A stretch of DNA of 57,036 nucleotides, taken from contig JAWXCM010000177.1 of the NCBI GenBank assembly GCA_034408745.1, positions 1-57,036 of the forward strand. The letters run 5' to 3'. The notes under the pieces are model-generated. The model saw only the letters and a list, made by a program, of their open reading frames with translations, did no database searches and had not been told where the DNA came from. The stretch comes from JAWXCM01 sp034408745 (GTDB taxonomy: Bacteria; Acidobacteriota; Terriglobia; Bryobacterales; Bryobacteraceae). Shown here piece after piece: positions 25,506-34,373 of this stretch; positions within the stretch are counted from its first letter, which is position 1, and every line of letters begins with the position of its first letter. The position numbers were made by a program, and so were the translations under genes.

Positions 25506-28087
25506 CGTTCCAGATCGGCGCGCAGTTCGGAAGCCGTCCCCGGCGGTAAGAGCCGCAGTGCCTCCAGATCGGTCTCGAGCGCCCGGGCTGTCTGACCGGT
25601 TGCCGCGTATGCGCGCGCCAGCACGTCAAGCCGCGCGGGATCTCGGCGGCCTGTCAGGTCGGCCAGCCTTTCAGCCGCACGCAATGCCTCCGGCGGATTC
25701 CGCAACTCCAGGTACGGAGTGGTGACTAGTGTCCAGGCGTATTGATACAAGTCGAATTTCGTGGCGTCGGACTGCGCCACCCTGGGCCGGAGGGTTTCCA
25801 CCAGCCGGCGAGTGACTGCGCGCCCCTCAACCATCTGTCCCGACTTCGCCAGGGAAGCGCCGAGGCGGCCGAGAAACGTGCAGACATCTCGAGCATACTG
25901 TGCGTTGCGAGGATCGGCAGCCGCCAGCAACTCGACAACAGAAAGCGCCCGGCGGTACGCGTCGGCCGCTTCGGCGTGCCGTCCGGCTGTTGTGAGAACA
26001 TCCCCAAGGACAGCAGCTGACGTGGCAACCGGCCGTTGCGCAAGTGGCGAATCCGGCGCCGCATCGGCCAGTTCCTGGTAAGTACTCACTGCCCTTCTCA
26101 TGGCAACCAGCCCGTCATCGGTGCGCCCGAGCTTCGCCCATGTTTCCCCCAGCCGCAACTCGGATCGTGCTTCTAGTTTCCTTAGTTCCGGAGTTGCACC
26201 GCTCGACCGCATTAACTCGCGAACTACCCGAACGCCCTTCTCATAGCTCGCCAGTGCCTGTTGCGGCATCCCTGCCTGGATTTGCGCAAATGCGAACCTT
26301 GGCAGCACCTCCGCCAGCGCTCGCCGAGCTTCCAGGTCGTTGCGGGCCGAAGCTCCGTCCAGAACTGCGAGTGCCTTCTCATACAGCCCAAGCGCATCCT
26401 TTGGACTCTGGTCCTGAGTCATGAGATCGGCCAGCCGGACCTCCGTCTGGGCCAGTAACACCGCATCGGGATTCTTCGACTTCTCAAGCAACGCGAGCGC
26501 CTTTGTGTAGCTCCGCTTTGCGCCTTCACGGTCGCCGAGATTCGGTCCGTACAGACTGCCGCGGGAGTCGCCAATCTTTAGGTAGCCACGGATTAGCTCG
26601 TGTTCCATGGCCAAGTCGCCGCCCTGATCCCGCTCCAGCCGTCCGAGATACTCAGTGGCCTTTTCGAGCAGCGCGTTCCTGGCCGGTGTGATCCCAAGGT
26701 CCAGAACCTTATCCAGGTCGAACAGCACGTAAGTCGAGAACTGGCGCACGTCGTCGAACCGGGACTCGGCCCGCCGGCGTTCCACATTGGCGCGGTGATA
26801 GAAGACCCAGGAGATGGTGGAACTGATTAGCAGCGCCGCCGCGATGGTGACGCCTGCGACCACACTTGCAGTGTGCCGGCGCATGAACTTGCCGATCCGG
26901 TAGCCAGCCGAATCGGCATGAGCCTTGACCGGCAGCCCTTCCAGATAGCGGTTTATGTCGTCGATAAGGTGCTGCACCGACGCGTAGCGCCGATTCGCTT
27001 CCTTGCGGAGGCACATCATAACGATGGCATCAAGATCGCCGTGCAGCTTCAGCGCAAGCCGTTTGAGATCAACCGCCGGGGTGTCACTGGCATCGGGACC
27101 ATTCGCGATGTGACGCAGCATTTCGCTCGGGCGTTCCGGATCCGTCTCCAGCACGGCCTTGTGCAGGCCAACCAGCTCGTAGGCTGTCCGCAGCGGATGG
27201 ACGGTGGTGAGCAACTCGTACAACAGCAGGCCGAGTGCGTACACATCGCTGGCAGTGGTTACTGGCTCGCCCCGCACCTGTTCCGGACTTGCGTACTCGG
27301 GCGTCATCGGCTTCTGGGACGCCATTGTCATAGCGGGCTGGTCGGTGAAGTCGGGATGCAGCACCTTGGCGATACCGAAATCCAGCAGCTTGGGTACGCC
27401 TTCGGTCGAGACCATGATGTTCGGCGGCTTGATGTCGCGGTGCACAACCAGGCTTTGGTGTGCGTACTGGACTGCGGAACACACGGTGCAAAAGAGGTTC
27501 AGCTTTTCGGCGACGGGCAGCTGCTGTGTCTTGCAGTAGACGTCGATGGCCGTGCCTTCGACGTACTCCATAACGAGATAGGGAGTACCATCTTCTGTCC
27601 CGCCGTCCAGCAGGCGCGCGATGTTGGGATGGTCAAGCCCCGCCAGCACCTGACGCTCATGTTTGAACCGGCGCAGAATCTCCTCGGATTCCATGCCCGG
27701 TTTGACCAGCTTCACGGCGACGAGCTTGTTGAACTCCTGGTCGGCCCGGCGCGCCGCATAAACGGTTCCCATCCCGCCTTTGCCGATCAGTCGCAGCAGT
27801 TCGTAGTACCCGATCGTGTGTCCACTCAGATCTTCGCTGTGAAACACACGGGACCGTGAACCCGGCCAGACTGGTGGGGAAGCAGAGGCTGGCGCGGCAG
27901 CGGGAGGGACGATCATAGCTGTCGGTTCGCCGTCGCCGCTCCGTTGTTCACGGTTTAGAAGCGCCGTAACCATACCGCGCAATTCAGGATCGGGGCCGCA
28001 CGCCGTTGTGACGTACGTAAAGCGTTCGTCGCGCGGGGCCTTGAGGGCTTCCTGAAAGATGGTGAGGGCTCTAGTCTGCAGATCCAT
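25475..28087 (-). CDS. Membrane Ser/Thr protein kinase with TPR-rich C-terminus
   Basis: 870 residues from the ATG at 28087; a GTG nine codons earlier is less likely. After an N-terminal helical region typical of acidobacterial kinases comes the kinase domain: LIGKGGMGTVYAARR (glycine loop, about 101-115), VAVKLVKPG (catalytic Lys), YLVMEYVEG, VVHRDIKPPNIMV and LLDFGIAKVL (DFG), then PEYASPEQVRG. A single membrane helix (VVAGVTIAAALLISSTISWVFY) separates it from an external TPR region (about 430-870). All catalytic residues are present. It likely senses an external partner through the TPRs and phosphorylates cytoplasmic targets. Confidence 0.92.
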   Translation of the reverse strand: MDLQTRALTIFQEALKAPRDERFTYVTTACGPDPELRGMVTALLNREQRSGDGEPTAMIVPPAAAPASASPPVWPGSRSRVFHSEDLSGHTIGYYELLRLIGKGGMGTVYAARRADQEFNKLVAVKLVKPGMESEEILRRFKHERQVLAGLDHPNIARLLDGGTEDGTPYLVMEYVEGTAIDVYCKTQQLPVAEKLNLFCTVCSAVQYAHQSLVVHRDIKPPNIMVSTEGVPKLLDFGIAKVLHPDFTDQPAMTMASQKPMTPEYASPEQVRGEPVTTASDVYALGLLLYELLTTVHPLRTAYELVGLHKAVLETDPERPSEMLRHIANGPDASDTPAVDLKRLALKLHGDLDAIVMMCLRKEANRRYASVQHLIDDINRYLEGLPVKAHADSAGYRIGKFMRRHTASVVAGVTIAAALLISSTISWVFYHRANVERRRAESRFDDVRQFSTYVLFDLDKVLDLGITPARNALLEKATEYLGRLERDQGGDLAMEHELIRGYLKIGDSRGSLYGPNLGDREGAKRSYTKALALLEKSKNPDAVLLAQTEVRLADLMTQDQSPKDALGLYEKALAVLDGASARNDLEARRALAEVLPRFAFAQIQAGMPQQALASYEKGVRVVRELMRSSGATPELRKLEARSELRLGETWAKLGRTDDGLVAMRRAVSTYQELADAAPDSPLAQRPVATSAAVLGDVLTTAGRHAEAADAYRRALSVVELLAAADPRNAQYARDVCTFLGRLGASLAKSGQMVEGRAVTRRLVETLRPRVAQSDATKFDLYQYAWTLVTTPYLELRNPPEALRAAERLADLTGRRDPARLDVLARAYAATGQTARALETDLEALRLLPPGTASELRADLERQIRDFRQRR

Positions 28088-28144
28088 GAGGAAACCGCCG
28101 GGGGATCTATTCACGATAACTGGCGCCTCTTACCATAAAGCGCG

Positions 28145-28193
28145 AAAAAAGGCAGGAAACGCCGCCTTAACGGTGTGTTTCCAGCCTTTTTTT
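28145..28193 (-). terminator. Rho-independent terminator of the S8 protease gene
   Basis: On the minus strand, AAAAGGCTGGAAAC pairs with GTTTCCTGCCTTTTTT around a GC-rich inner stem, with a terminal T6. It begins about 14 bp after the S8 stop and would also limit read-through into the kinase gene. Confidence 0.75.
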
Positions 28194-28206
28194 CAGATTG
28201 AGTCTG

Positions 28207-29925
28207 TTAGCGGTCGCCCTTGAGAGCCGACTGGCCCCCCATATCGCCTCCTCCTTCGTCACCGCCCCAGATCACGTTAGTTCCCCACAACAGGGAGTTA
28301 CCAGTCAGCGAGACGTTGCCCCAGACTTGCTCATCACCGCCCCAGATCACGTTTGTGCCTGTCACGAAAAAAGTGGAGCCCCATACATCGTCAGAGCCCC
28401 ATTCGGGATCGCCACCCCAGATGACGTTGGTGCCGTCAATGGTCACTCCCATGGCAAGCGTAACCCCGACAGACGGAACCGACAAGGCCTGCGGACTCGC
28501 TGCGCGCTTTCCCCCAAGTACTGTTCTGGGCGCATTCAGGGCGGCCCAGACATCCAGATATCCTGCCCCTACGGAGAACACGTCGTAGTGTTGTGTGTAA
28601 GTGACGCCAGTGGCCGTATCCGTGTAGGTGCTGTAGCTGGGGAACGTCTTTGACGCGGTCCGCATCAGTTGCGCCTTCAGTTCGTCCGGGGTCATGGTGG
28701 GATACTTCTGAAGCAGCAGTGCCGCTGCGCCAGCCACCATCGGGGCGGCCATGGACGTACCACTGAGCTTCATATACGACGAAGGGGTCATGGAGGTGGC
28801 GCCGGTCTTGTAATACGAAGCAGAAACTACCGGCGAGGGTGTCATCGCGGCCAGCCCTGTTCCGTTCGCGAGCTTCAGCGACACAATCTGATTGCCCGGC
28901 GCAACCAGGTCGGGCTTTGCTATGTGATCGAGGGCTGTCGGGCCTTTCGAGCTGTAACTTGCCAGCAGGTCGTCGGCACGGGTCACCGTCGACATGTCCC
29001 GCATAGCACCGACCGTGATCACGTACGGATCATTGGCTGGACTCAGGATCGTGCCATATCCGTTAATCCCATTCGAATTAACGCGACCGGCATTTCCGGC
29101 CGCAACCACCACCGCAATCCCGGCCTTCCAGGCGCGTTCCACCGCCTGACAGAGCGGATCAAGTTTGTAGCTCTCGAGGACAGGCCGTCCCAGAGACAGG
29201 TTGATGATTCGGATATTGAATGCCGCCTTCAGGGCAATCGCGCGGTCGATTGCGGCAATTACCGCGGAATCGGTCCCTCCGCCCTGCCTGTCCAGGACTC
29301 GGAGGTTCACCAGATTGACCCCGGGGGCGATTCCGCGAAACTCGTGGCCCGTACCACCTGCGGACTGAGACGCATTGCCGCCGATGATGCCGGCTATGTG
29401 CTCGCCGTGACCGTATTCATCGTTTGTCGAGGTGTCGTTCGGGACGAAGCTCTCGCTGTAGACGACTCGTACGGCACCTGTGCCGCCCGCTCCCTTCAGG
29501 TCCGGATGTGCAGCTGTGCCCGTCGAGATGCCGCTGTCGAGGACTGCGACGCCAATGCCCGTGCCGGTATAACCGTAACTGAGGGCCAGATTCGCGTACA
29601 CCGTGGGATTGGCATACTCCATCGAGCCTTTGATCGAACGGTCAAGACTGATGTACTTCACCAGATCGCTCAGTGCCAGGATCCTGGCGAGACCGGCGGG
29701 AATCGTGTAGTGACCGCCGTTCAATGCGCGGGTGAACTCCCGCTTCAGCTTGCCGCCGCCCGACGTCACCCACAAGTGGTTCGCCAGGGTGGGCAATGCC
29801 TTGAACTGGACCACCACGTCGACCATCTTGCCAAGAGGAATCTTGTCAAATTCTGTTGTCACCTTCTGCTCGGCAGCCGCCGCCATCGCAGTCAACACCA
29901 AACCGGCGAAGAGTGCTTTTCTCAC
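28207..29925 (-). CDS. Secreted S8 (subtilisin) serine protease with WGG-repeat tail
   Basis: 572 residues from a GTG start at 29925 preceded by a perfect AGGAGGT at 5 bp. Signal peptide MRKALFAGLVLTAMAAAA. The triad is intact: VAVLDSGIS (Asp), YGHGEHIAGIIGG (His), VVVAAGNAG (oxyanion Asn) and LSGTSMAAPMVAGAA (Ser). An inhibitor-like propeptide segment lies between. The last 75 residues hold three exact copies of TNVIWGGD plus degenerate xWG units. The His loop reads GHGEHIAG instead of the usual HGTHVAG. The tail is probably a surface or dimerisation module; its function is unknown. Confidence 0.92.
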   Translation of the reverse strand: MRKALFAGLVLTAMAAAAEQKVTTEFDKIPLGKMVDVVVQFKALPTLANHLWVTSGGGKLKREFTRALNGGHYTIPAGLARILALSDLVKYISLDRSIKGSMEYANPTVYANLALSYGYTGTGIGVAVLDSGISTGTAAHPDLKGAGGTGAVRVVYSESFVPNDTSTNDEYGHGEHIAGIIGGNASQSAGGTGHEFRGIAPGVNLVNLRVLDRQGGGTDSAVIAAIDRAIALKAAFNIRIINLSLGRPVLESYKLDPLCQAVERAWKAGIAVVVAAGNAGRVNSNGINGYGTILSPANDPYVITVGAMRDMSTVTRADDLLASYSSKGPTALDHIAKPDLVAPGNQIVSLKLANGTGLAAMTPSPVVSASYYKTGATSMTPSSYMKLSGTSMAAPMVAGAAALLLQKYPTMTPDELKAQLMRTASKTFPSYSTYTDTATGVTYTQHYDVFSVGAGYLDVWAALNAPRTVLGGKRAASPQALSVPSVGVTLAMGVTIDGTNVIWGGDPEWGSDDVWGSTFFVTGTNVIWGGDEQVWGNVSLTGNSLLWGTNVIWGGDEGGGDMGGQSALKGDR

Positions 29926-30041
29926 TGGATACCTCCTACGCTTGTCATTCCCGTCCAAACTGCAAGGTTCAGCAACTCCCTGGTAGCGTCCCCTCTCACC
30001 GGAGTCGACGCCGGCCTCACTCCCCAAATGGCGTTCTCCAT
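29922..30041 (-). CDS. Possible small ORF overlapping the S8 start
   Basis: An open frame on the minus strand reads MENAIWGVRPASTPV...VGGIQ and stops with TGA at 29922-29924, which overlaps the GTG start of the S8 gene (GTGA). The overlap is typical of translational coupling. No ribosome site precedes it and the peptide (39 residues from this ATG, 40 from an ATG just before) has no recognised domain, so it may be chance. Confidence 0.25.
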   Translation of the reverse strand: MENAIWGVRPASTPVRGDATRELLNLAVWTGMTSVGGIQ

Positions 30042-30520
30042 CATGTGAAGACGTGGTCCTTTCACACGGCCAGGAACTGCGTTTGCAGAACCCGGAATCG
30101 CTCTGTCCAAAGTGATTGTGTTTTGTTCCATTTTGAAACGTTTTGTTCTCTGTAATTACCGGTACTTTTTTGTCCGGCAGGCCTAGTATTCCAAACCGTC
30201 CAAAAAAAACCAATAAAGCAGTAGACGGATAACGGAGTCCCGATGCGTTTATCCCGACTACGCAAAATAACGGAGCCCCCGGAAGAATCCTGGACCGCTC
30301 GGTGGGCAGTGGCTCGTAAGCGGCACAGCAAAAAGGACTAAAGTACGCTTAAAGGACCTTCGCCACTGGTACCCGCAGCGCTCTTCCAGGGCCCTGACCC
30401 TGGCCTCACCTGGTGCAAACCCTGACAGAAACATCTGGGTACTGGGAGATCCTGTACTGCACCAACTTTCTTTTGGTGGTATTGACCAAAGCCTGGAAGA
30501 CCTTTATTCTGGACCCAGAA
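29926..30520. other. Intergenic region between S8 protease and HD-GYP/GGDEF gene (about 600 bp)
   Basis: Apart from the possible small ORF, this stretch has no gene. It holds the divergent control regions of both neighbours. Notable are three TTTTG tracts spaced exactly 10 bp (30121, 30131, 30141) with flanking GTTTTGTTC repeats 20 bp apart, a T6 tract at 30166-30171, and a short repeated ATAACGGAG near 30230 and 30268. I searched by eye for a c-di-GMP riboswitch core because the right-hand gene handles c-di-GMP and did not find one. Confidence 0.5.
30120..30148. promoter_or_regulatory. Phased T-tract / direct-repeat element
   Basis: GTTTTGTTC occurs at 30120-30128 and again at 30140-30148. 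TTTTG also occurs midway at 30131, so T-tracts recur every 10 bp on one face of the helix. This suggests bent DNA or a two-site operator. Which of the divergent genes it serves is unclear. Confidence 0.35.
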
Positions 30521-33073
30521 ATGTCGCCGGAAGAAAACAATACAAGTACCCCGACTGGCAAGGAAAATGAGAAAACTATTTCCGTTCTCACTCAGGCCTA
30601 TATAGGTCTGGTTGTTCTGGCCGGGTGTGTCGCGGTCACGCATGCAGCCGTAAATGGCGCAAGCACGGGAGTGACTTCCGGCTGGAAGTTTGGATTAACC
30701 CTTGTTGCCGGCCTTGCGGCGGCGTTACTGAAGGTGCGGCTCCCAGGAATCTCCGGAACCATGTCCGTAAGTTTTCTTTTTGTATTGCTCGCGATTGCGG
30801 AACTAAACCCAGGTGAGGCGGTGGCGGTTGCGTGTGCCGGAGTACTGGGGCAATATCTCTGGCAGACCAAAGTACGTCCCCGTGCGATACAGGTTGCGTT
30901 CAACGTCAGCGTGCTGGCAGTGGCCACCAGCGTTTCGGCGATGCTCTTCCACTGGGAGCTGGCGCGCAGACTGATACATGAAGATGCTCTCCTGCTGGGA
31001 CTGGTGACGGGGATCTATTTCTTCACAAACACATTTCCCGTGGCCGTAGTGATTTCGCTCACCGAGAAGAAGCCGATGATTGCTCTCTGGCGCGAGTGTT
31101 ACTTCTGGACATTTCCTTATTACCTGATTGGATCCGCGATTGTTGCGGGCCTTCACCTTGCTGTCGGGACCGCGGGCTGGCAGGTGGCACTGATTGCTCT
31201 CCCGTTCGGCTACGTTGTGTACCGGTCTTATGGGCTGTATCTGGGCAGGCTCGAGGTGGAGAAACAGCATGCGCAGCAGATGGCGTCGCTTCACCTGCGA
31301 ACCATTGAAGCTCTCGCCCTGGCGATTGAAGCCAAGGACCACACCACCAATGAGCATCTGCAGCGCGTGAGTATTTATGCCGAGGCGATCGGGCTGGAGA
31401 TGGGTCTTTCCGAATCGGACAGGAACGCACTGCGGGCAGCGGCGCTGCTGCACGACATCGGCAAGCTGGCGGTGCCTGAGCACATCATCTCGAAGCCAGG
31501 CCGCCTGACGCCGGAAGAATTCGAAAAGATGAAGATTCACCCACTGGTCGGCGCCGAGATTCTGGAGCGCGTGCAGTTCCCGTATCCGGTGGTCCCGATT
31601 GTGGCGGCTCATCATGAGAAGTGGGACGGCACTGGCTATCCCTACGGGCTGAGAGGAGAGGACATCCCGATCGGCGCCCGCATTCTGTCTGCCGTCGACT
31701 GCCTGGATGCGTTGTCCAGCGACCGCCAGTACCGCAAGGCATTTTCGCTGGAGACCTCCATGCGTATGGTTCGCGAGCAGTCTGGCATTTCCTACGATCC
31801 CCGAGTGGTGGAAATTCTGGAGCGTCGCCACCTGGAGTTGGAGAAAGTGGCACGCAGCGCTCCGATCGAAGAACTCAAGCTCCACCAAAAGGACGCGCGG
31901 ATCGACCGCGGGGACCAGCCTGGCGCTGGGCTGGCCAAACATCAGGCGCGGACCGCTACGGTGTCCGGACCGGGCGAGACCGCTCATCCCGACTTTCTGA
32001 CTTCCATCGCGGCGGCGCGTAACGAAGCGCAGTCTCTGTTCGAGTTGTCGCAGGCTCTGGGCAGCTCACTGAGTCTTGGCGACACGTTTACGATGCTCGG
32101 CCAGCGGCTGCACTCCCTTGTGCCTCACGACGGGATGGCGGTGTACCTGATCAGTGACGATGGTCTCCGCGCCGCCCACGCCTCCGGTGTTGACGCAGCC
32201 CTGTTTGAGCGGCTCGCCATTCCGCACGGGGAAGGACTCTCGGGATGGGTGGCGAGCAACGGCCGTCCGATCCTCAACGGCAACCCAAGCGTCGAGCCCG
32301 GGTATCTCGACGACGTTGACAGTTTCAGCACGTTGCGATCGGCGCTGGCCGTTCCGCTCGACGGTCTCAAGGGCCGTGTGGGTGTGCTCGCCCTGTACGC
32401 CAGGGGCAAAGACGCTTTCACGCAGGACCACCTGCGGATCCTGCTGGCAGTCAGCTCCAAGCTCAGCCTGGTGGTGGAGAATGGACTGCGTTTCCAGGCG
32501 GCCGAGGATCAGTCGGCCATTGACCACCTGACGGGTCTGCCGAACGGGCGCACACTGTTTGTGCAGCTGGAACGCGAGGTCAGCAGTTGCCAGCACTCAG
32601 CCGAGCCCCTTTCCGTACTGCTGTGCGATCTGGACGGTTTTAAGCGGGTCAACGACGTCTACGGTCACCTCGAAGGCAACCGGGTGCTCCGCGAGGTGGC
32701 CGTTCTGATTCGTGGAACGTGTCGGAACCAGGACACGGTCGCGCGAATGGGTGGCGACGAATTCGTGGTGGTGATGCCGGGGGCCGACGTCGTGGCTGCA
32801 GCACGTCTGCGGCAGCGAATTCAGTCGGCCGTAGACGACCTGAGCCACACGCTGTTCGGCTCCGAGGCGTTCGGGATCAGCATCGGCATCTCCGACCTGA
32901 ACGCAGGCACCCAGGCCGAAGACCTGCTGGCGCTGGCGGACCGGCTGATGTATTCCAACAAAGCGGAGCGCAAGCAGAGCAAACCGGGCCCGCAGCACCG
33001 TCAGCAGGCGCCTGGCGTGCTAACCCCCACCGACGAACTGCACAATCTCCACGTGGGCACCAGCGTCCACTGA
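30521..33073 (+). CDS. Membrane c-di-GMP protein: HD-GYP + GAF + GGDEF
   Basis: 850 residues from the ATG at 30521; a GTG at 30413 would add 36 residues. The N-terminal part has about seven membrane helices (residues 20-240). HD-GYP follows: LLHDIGKLAVPEHIISKPGRL, HPLVGAEIL and AAHHEKWDGTGYPYGLRGE, all catalytic residues present. Next comes a GAF domain (about 505-665), and last a GGDEF domain with DHLTGLPNGR, LCDLDGFKRVND and MGGDEFVVV; an RNQD five residues before GGDEF is the inhibitory I-site. It should both make and break c-di-GMP, with the balance set by the membrane/GAF inputs. The 3' end overlaps thiS. Confidence 0.93.
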   Translation: MSPEENNTSTPTGKENEKTISVLTQAYIGLVVLAGCVAVTHAAVNGASTGVTSGWKFGLTLVAGLAAALLKVRLPGISGTMSVSFLFVLLAIAELNPGEAVAVACAGVLGQYLWQTKVRPRAIQVAFNVSVLAVATSVSAMLFHWELARRLIHEDALLLGLVTGIYFFTNTFPVAVVISLTEKKPMIALWRECYFWTFPYYLIGSAIVAGLHLAVGTAGWQVALIALPFGYVVYRSYGLYLGRLEVEKQHAQQMASLHLRTIEALALAIEAKDHTTNEHLQRVSIYAEAIGLEMGLSESDRNALRAAALLHDIGKLAVPEHIISKPGRLTPEEFEKMKIHPLVGAEILERVQFPYPVVPIVAAHHEKWDGTGYPYGLRGEDIPIGARILSAVDCLDALSSDRQYRKAFSLETSMRMVREQSGISYDPRVVEILERRHLELEKVARSAPIEELKLHQKDARIDRGDQPGAGLAKHQARTATVSGPGETAHPDFLTSIAAARNEAQSLFELSQALGSSLSLGDTFTMLGQRLHSLVPHDGMAVYLISDDGLRAAHASGVDAALFERLAIPHGEGLSGWVASNGRPILNGNPSVEPGYLDDVDSFSTLRSALAVPLDGLKGRVGVLALYARGKDAFTQDHLRILLAVSSKLSLVVENGLRFQAAEDQSAIDHLTGLPNGRTLFVQLEREVSSCQHSAEPLSVLLCDLDGFKRVNDVYGHLEGNRVLREVAVLIRGTCRNQDTVARMGGDEFVVVMPGADVVAAARLRQRIQSAVDDLSHTLFGSEAFGISIGISDLNAGTQAEDLLALADRLMYSNKAERKQSKPGPQHRQQAPGVLTPTDELHNLHVGTSVH

Positions 33074-33244
33074 GGTCTCGGCCCAGAGGGGCTGGCGCAC
33101 AATTAAACGGTTCAGTTCCACCGCTACGCGGTCTGCGGCGATTCCCAGTTCGGCCAGCAGAGTCAGTACTGTAAGGCCGGCTGGGATCGTCCGCGGCTCT
33201 CCATTTACAACAATTTGAAGAAGTTCTGTTTCGCTGTGAGGCAT
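33020..33244 (-). CDS. thiS: ThiS-like sulfur-carrier protein
   Basis: 74 residues: LQIVVNGEPRTIPAGLTVLTLLAELG, then RVAVELNRLIVRQPLW and VEIVQFVGGG. This is the ubiquitin-like ThiS fold with its C-terminal Gly-Gly, which is thiocarboxylated to donate sulfur in thiazole synthesis. It is slightly longer than usual (about 66) and ends GGG. It overlaps the 3' end of the GGDEF gene by 54 bp. No other thiamine genes are nearby, so it could serve another sulfur-transfer pathway. Confidence 0.82.
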   Translation of the reverse strand: MPHSETELLQIVVNGEPRTIPAGLTVLTLLAELGIAADRVAVELNRLIVRQPLWAETSVDAGAHVEIVQFVGGG

Positions 33245-33328
33245 GGCGAACGTGAGGGGAATGTTTGACACTGTGTCCCCAAAATCATTATATTCATAGG
33301 TTGGCGTCTGGTTCGTCCACACACATCC

Positions 33329-33802
33329 ATGCCCACTAATTACTACGAGGTGTACTTCCCTGTACTGATCCAGATGATCGTAGCCGCCGGCGTAGCGGCG
33401 GGCCTGATCGGCGGCGGCCTGTTTCTCGGCAAACGGGTCAGAAACGTTGCAAAAGACACCCCGTACGAGTCGGGCATGCAGCCAATTGGCACTGCCCGCG
33501 AGCGTTTCAGTGTCAAATTCTACCTGGTGGCGATGGTGTTCATCCTGTTTGACATTGAAGCCATCTTCCTTTACCCCTGGGCAGTTGTCTTCCGCGAACT
33601 GGCTCACGAGAGTCGCTGGTTCCCGTTTGTCGAGATGCTGCTCTTCATAGTTTTAGTGCTTGCGGGTTTCTTCTACATCTGGAAGAAGGGAGTGCTCGAC
33701 TGGTCGCAGGAGGCCATGGCCGCCTTCAAAACGGACCACCGGGTACCAACAGCCGGAAAACCCGCGGAAGTCGCGCGGGCTGGCTCGCCAAAACGGGTGT
33801 AA
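33329..33802 (+). CDS. nuoA: NADH-quinone oxidoreductase subunit A
   Basis: 157 residues with three membrane helices. The family signature is present: PYESGMQPIGTARERFSVKFYLVAMVFILFDIEAIFLYPW, split around the GMQPIG and DIEAIF motifs. The C-terminus is extended past the usual end (FKTDHRVPTAGKPAEVARAGSPKRV). NuoA is part of the proton-pumping membrane arm near the quinone site. It opens the nuo operon; nuoC follows directly and nuoB is absent between them. Confidence 0.95.
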   Translation: MPTNYYEVYFPVLIQMIVAAGVAAGLIGGGLFLGKRVRNVAKDTPYESGMQPIGTARERFSVKFYLVAMVFILFDIEAIFLYPWAVVFRELAHESRWFPFVEMLLFIVLVLAGFFYIWKKGVLDWSQEAMAAFKTDHRVPTAGKPAEVARAGSPKRV

Positions 33803-33872
33803 TCACCCCCGGACAGTCTACACTGGGAGATTCACGGAATCTTCTTCGTTGTTAGCACGGGAGGCGTGCGAA

Positions 33873-34373
33873 ATGATTAGCGAACAGGTGCGGCAGGATT
33901 TTCCCATTGCCGCCGCAATTGAAGACCGTAACGGCAGCTGGATTGCCAGCGAAACGGTGCACGCCAAGCAACTGGCTCTGCATGTGGAGCCGTCCGCCAT
34001 CGTAGAAATCTGCACGTTTCTGCGCGACACGTTCCGCTGTCGTGTCAGCGGCATCACGGCGGTCGACTGGCATCCGCTCGAACCGCGCTTTGAGGTGGTC
34101 TACCTCCTCCACTCCATCGAGAAGAACTTCCGTATCCGCCTGAAGTGCAAGGTAAGCGGCGAGGATGCGAATATCGACTCGGTGACCGGCGTCTGGGCGG
34201 GAGCCAACTGGTATGAGCGGGAAGTATTCGATCTGTTCGGTATCAGTTTCCGTAATCACCCCAACATGCGCCGCATCATGATGCCCGACGACTGGAACGG
34301 GCACCCGCTGCGCAAGGACTACCCCATCCACGGCCACCGTTATTCTTACTCGGACGAAGGGAACGTCATATGA
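33873..34373 (+). CDS. nuoC: NADH-quinone oxidoreductase subunit C
   Basis: 166 residues from the ATG at 33873, with GGGAGG 8 bp upstream. It contains the 30-kDa-subunit signature VTGVWAGANWYEREVFDLFGISFRNHPN and ends with RIMMPDDWNGHPLRKDYPIHG. It forms part of the peripheral arm next to NuoD. It follows nuoA by 70 bp and overlaps nuoD by four bases (ATGA at 34370), so the pair is translationally coupled. Confidence 0.95.
   Translation: MISEQVRQDFPIAAAIEDRNGSWIASETVHAKQLALHVEPSAIVEICTFLRDTFRCRVSGITAVDWHPLEPRFEVVYLLHSIEKNFRIRLKCKVSGEDANIDSVTGVWAGANWYEREVFDLFGISFRNHPNMRRIMMPDDWNGHPLRKDYPIHGHRYSYSDEGNVI

Noticed and set aside
28669..30048. 459-codon plus-strand frame opposite the S8 protease
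   Set aside because: S8 protease on the other strand has all catalytic motifs, a signal peptide and perfect ribosome site; the opposite frame has none.
29926..30520. c-di-GMP riboswitch before the GGDEF/HD-GYP gene
   Set aside because: Expected because of the gene product, but I could not find the conserved core of either known class on either strand by eye.
33803..33872. Hidden or frameshifted nuoB between nuoA and nuoC
   Set aside because: Only 70 bp separate the two genes, far too short for NuoB, and no Cys-rich remnant is seen.
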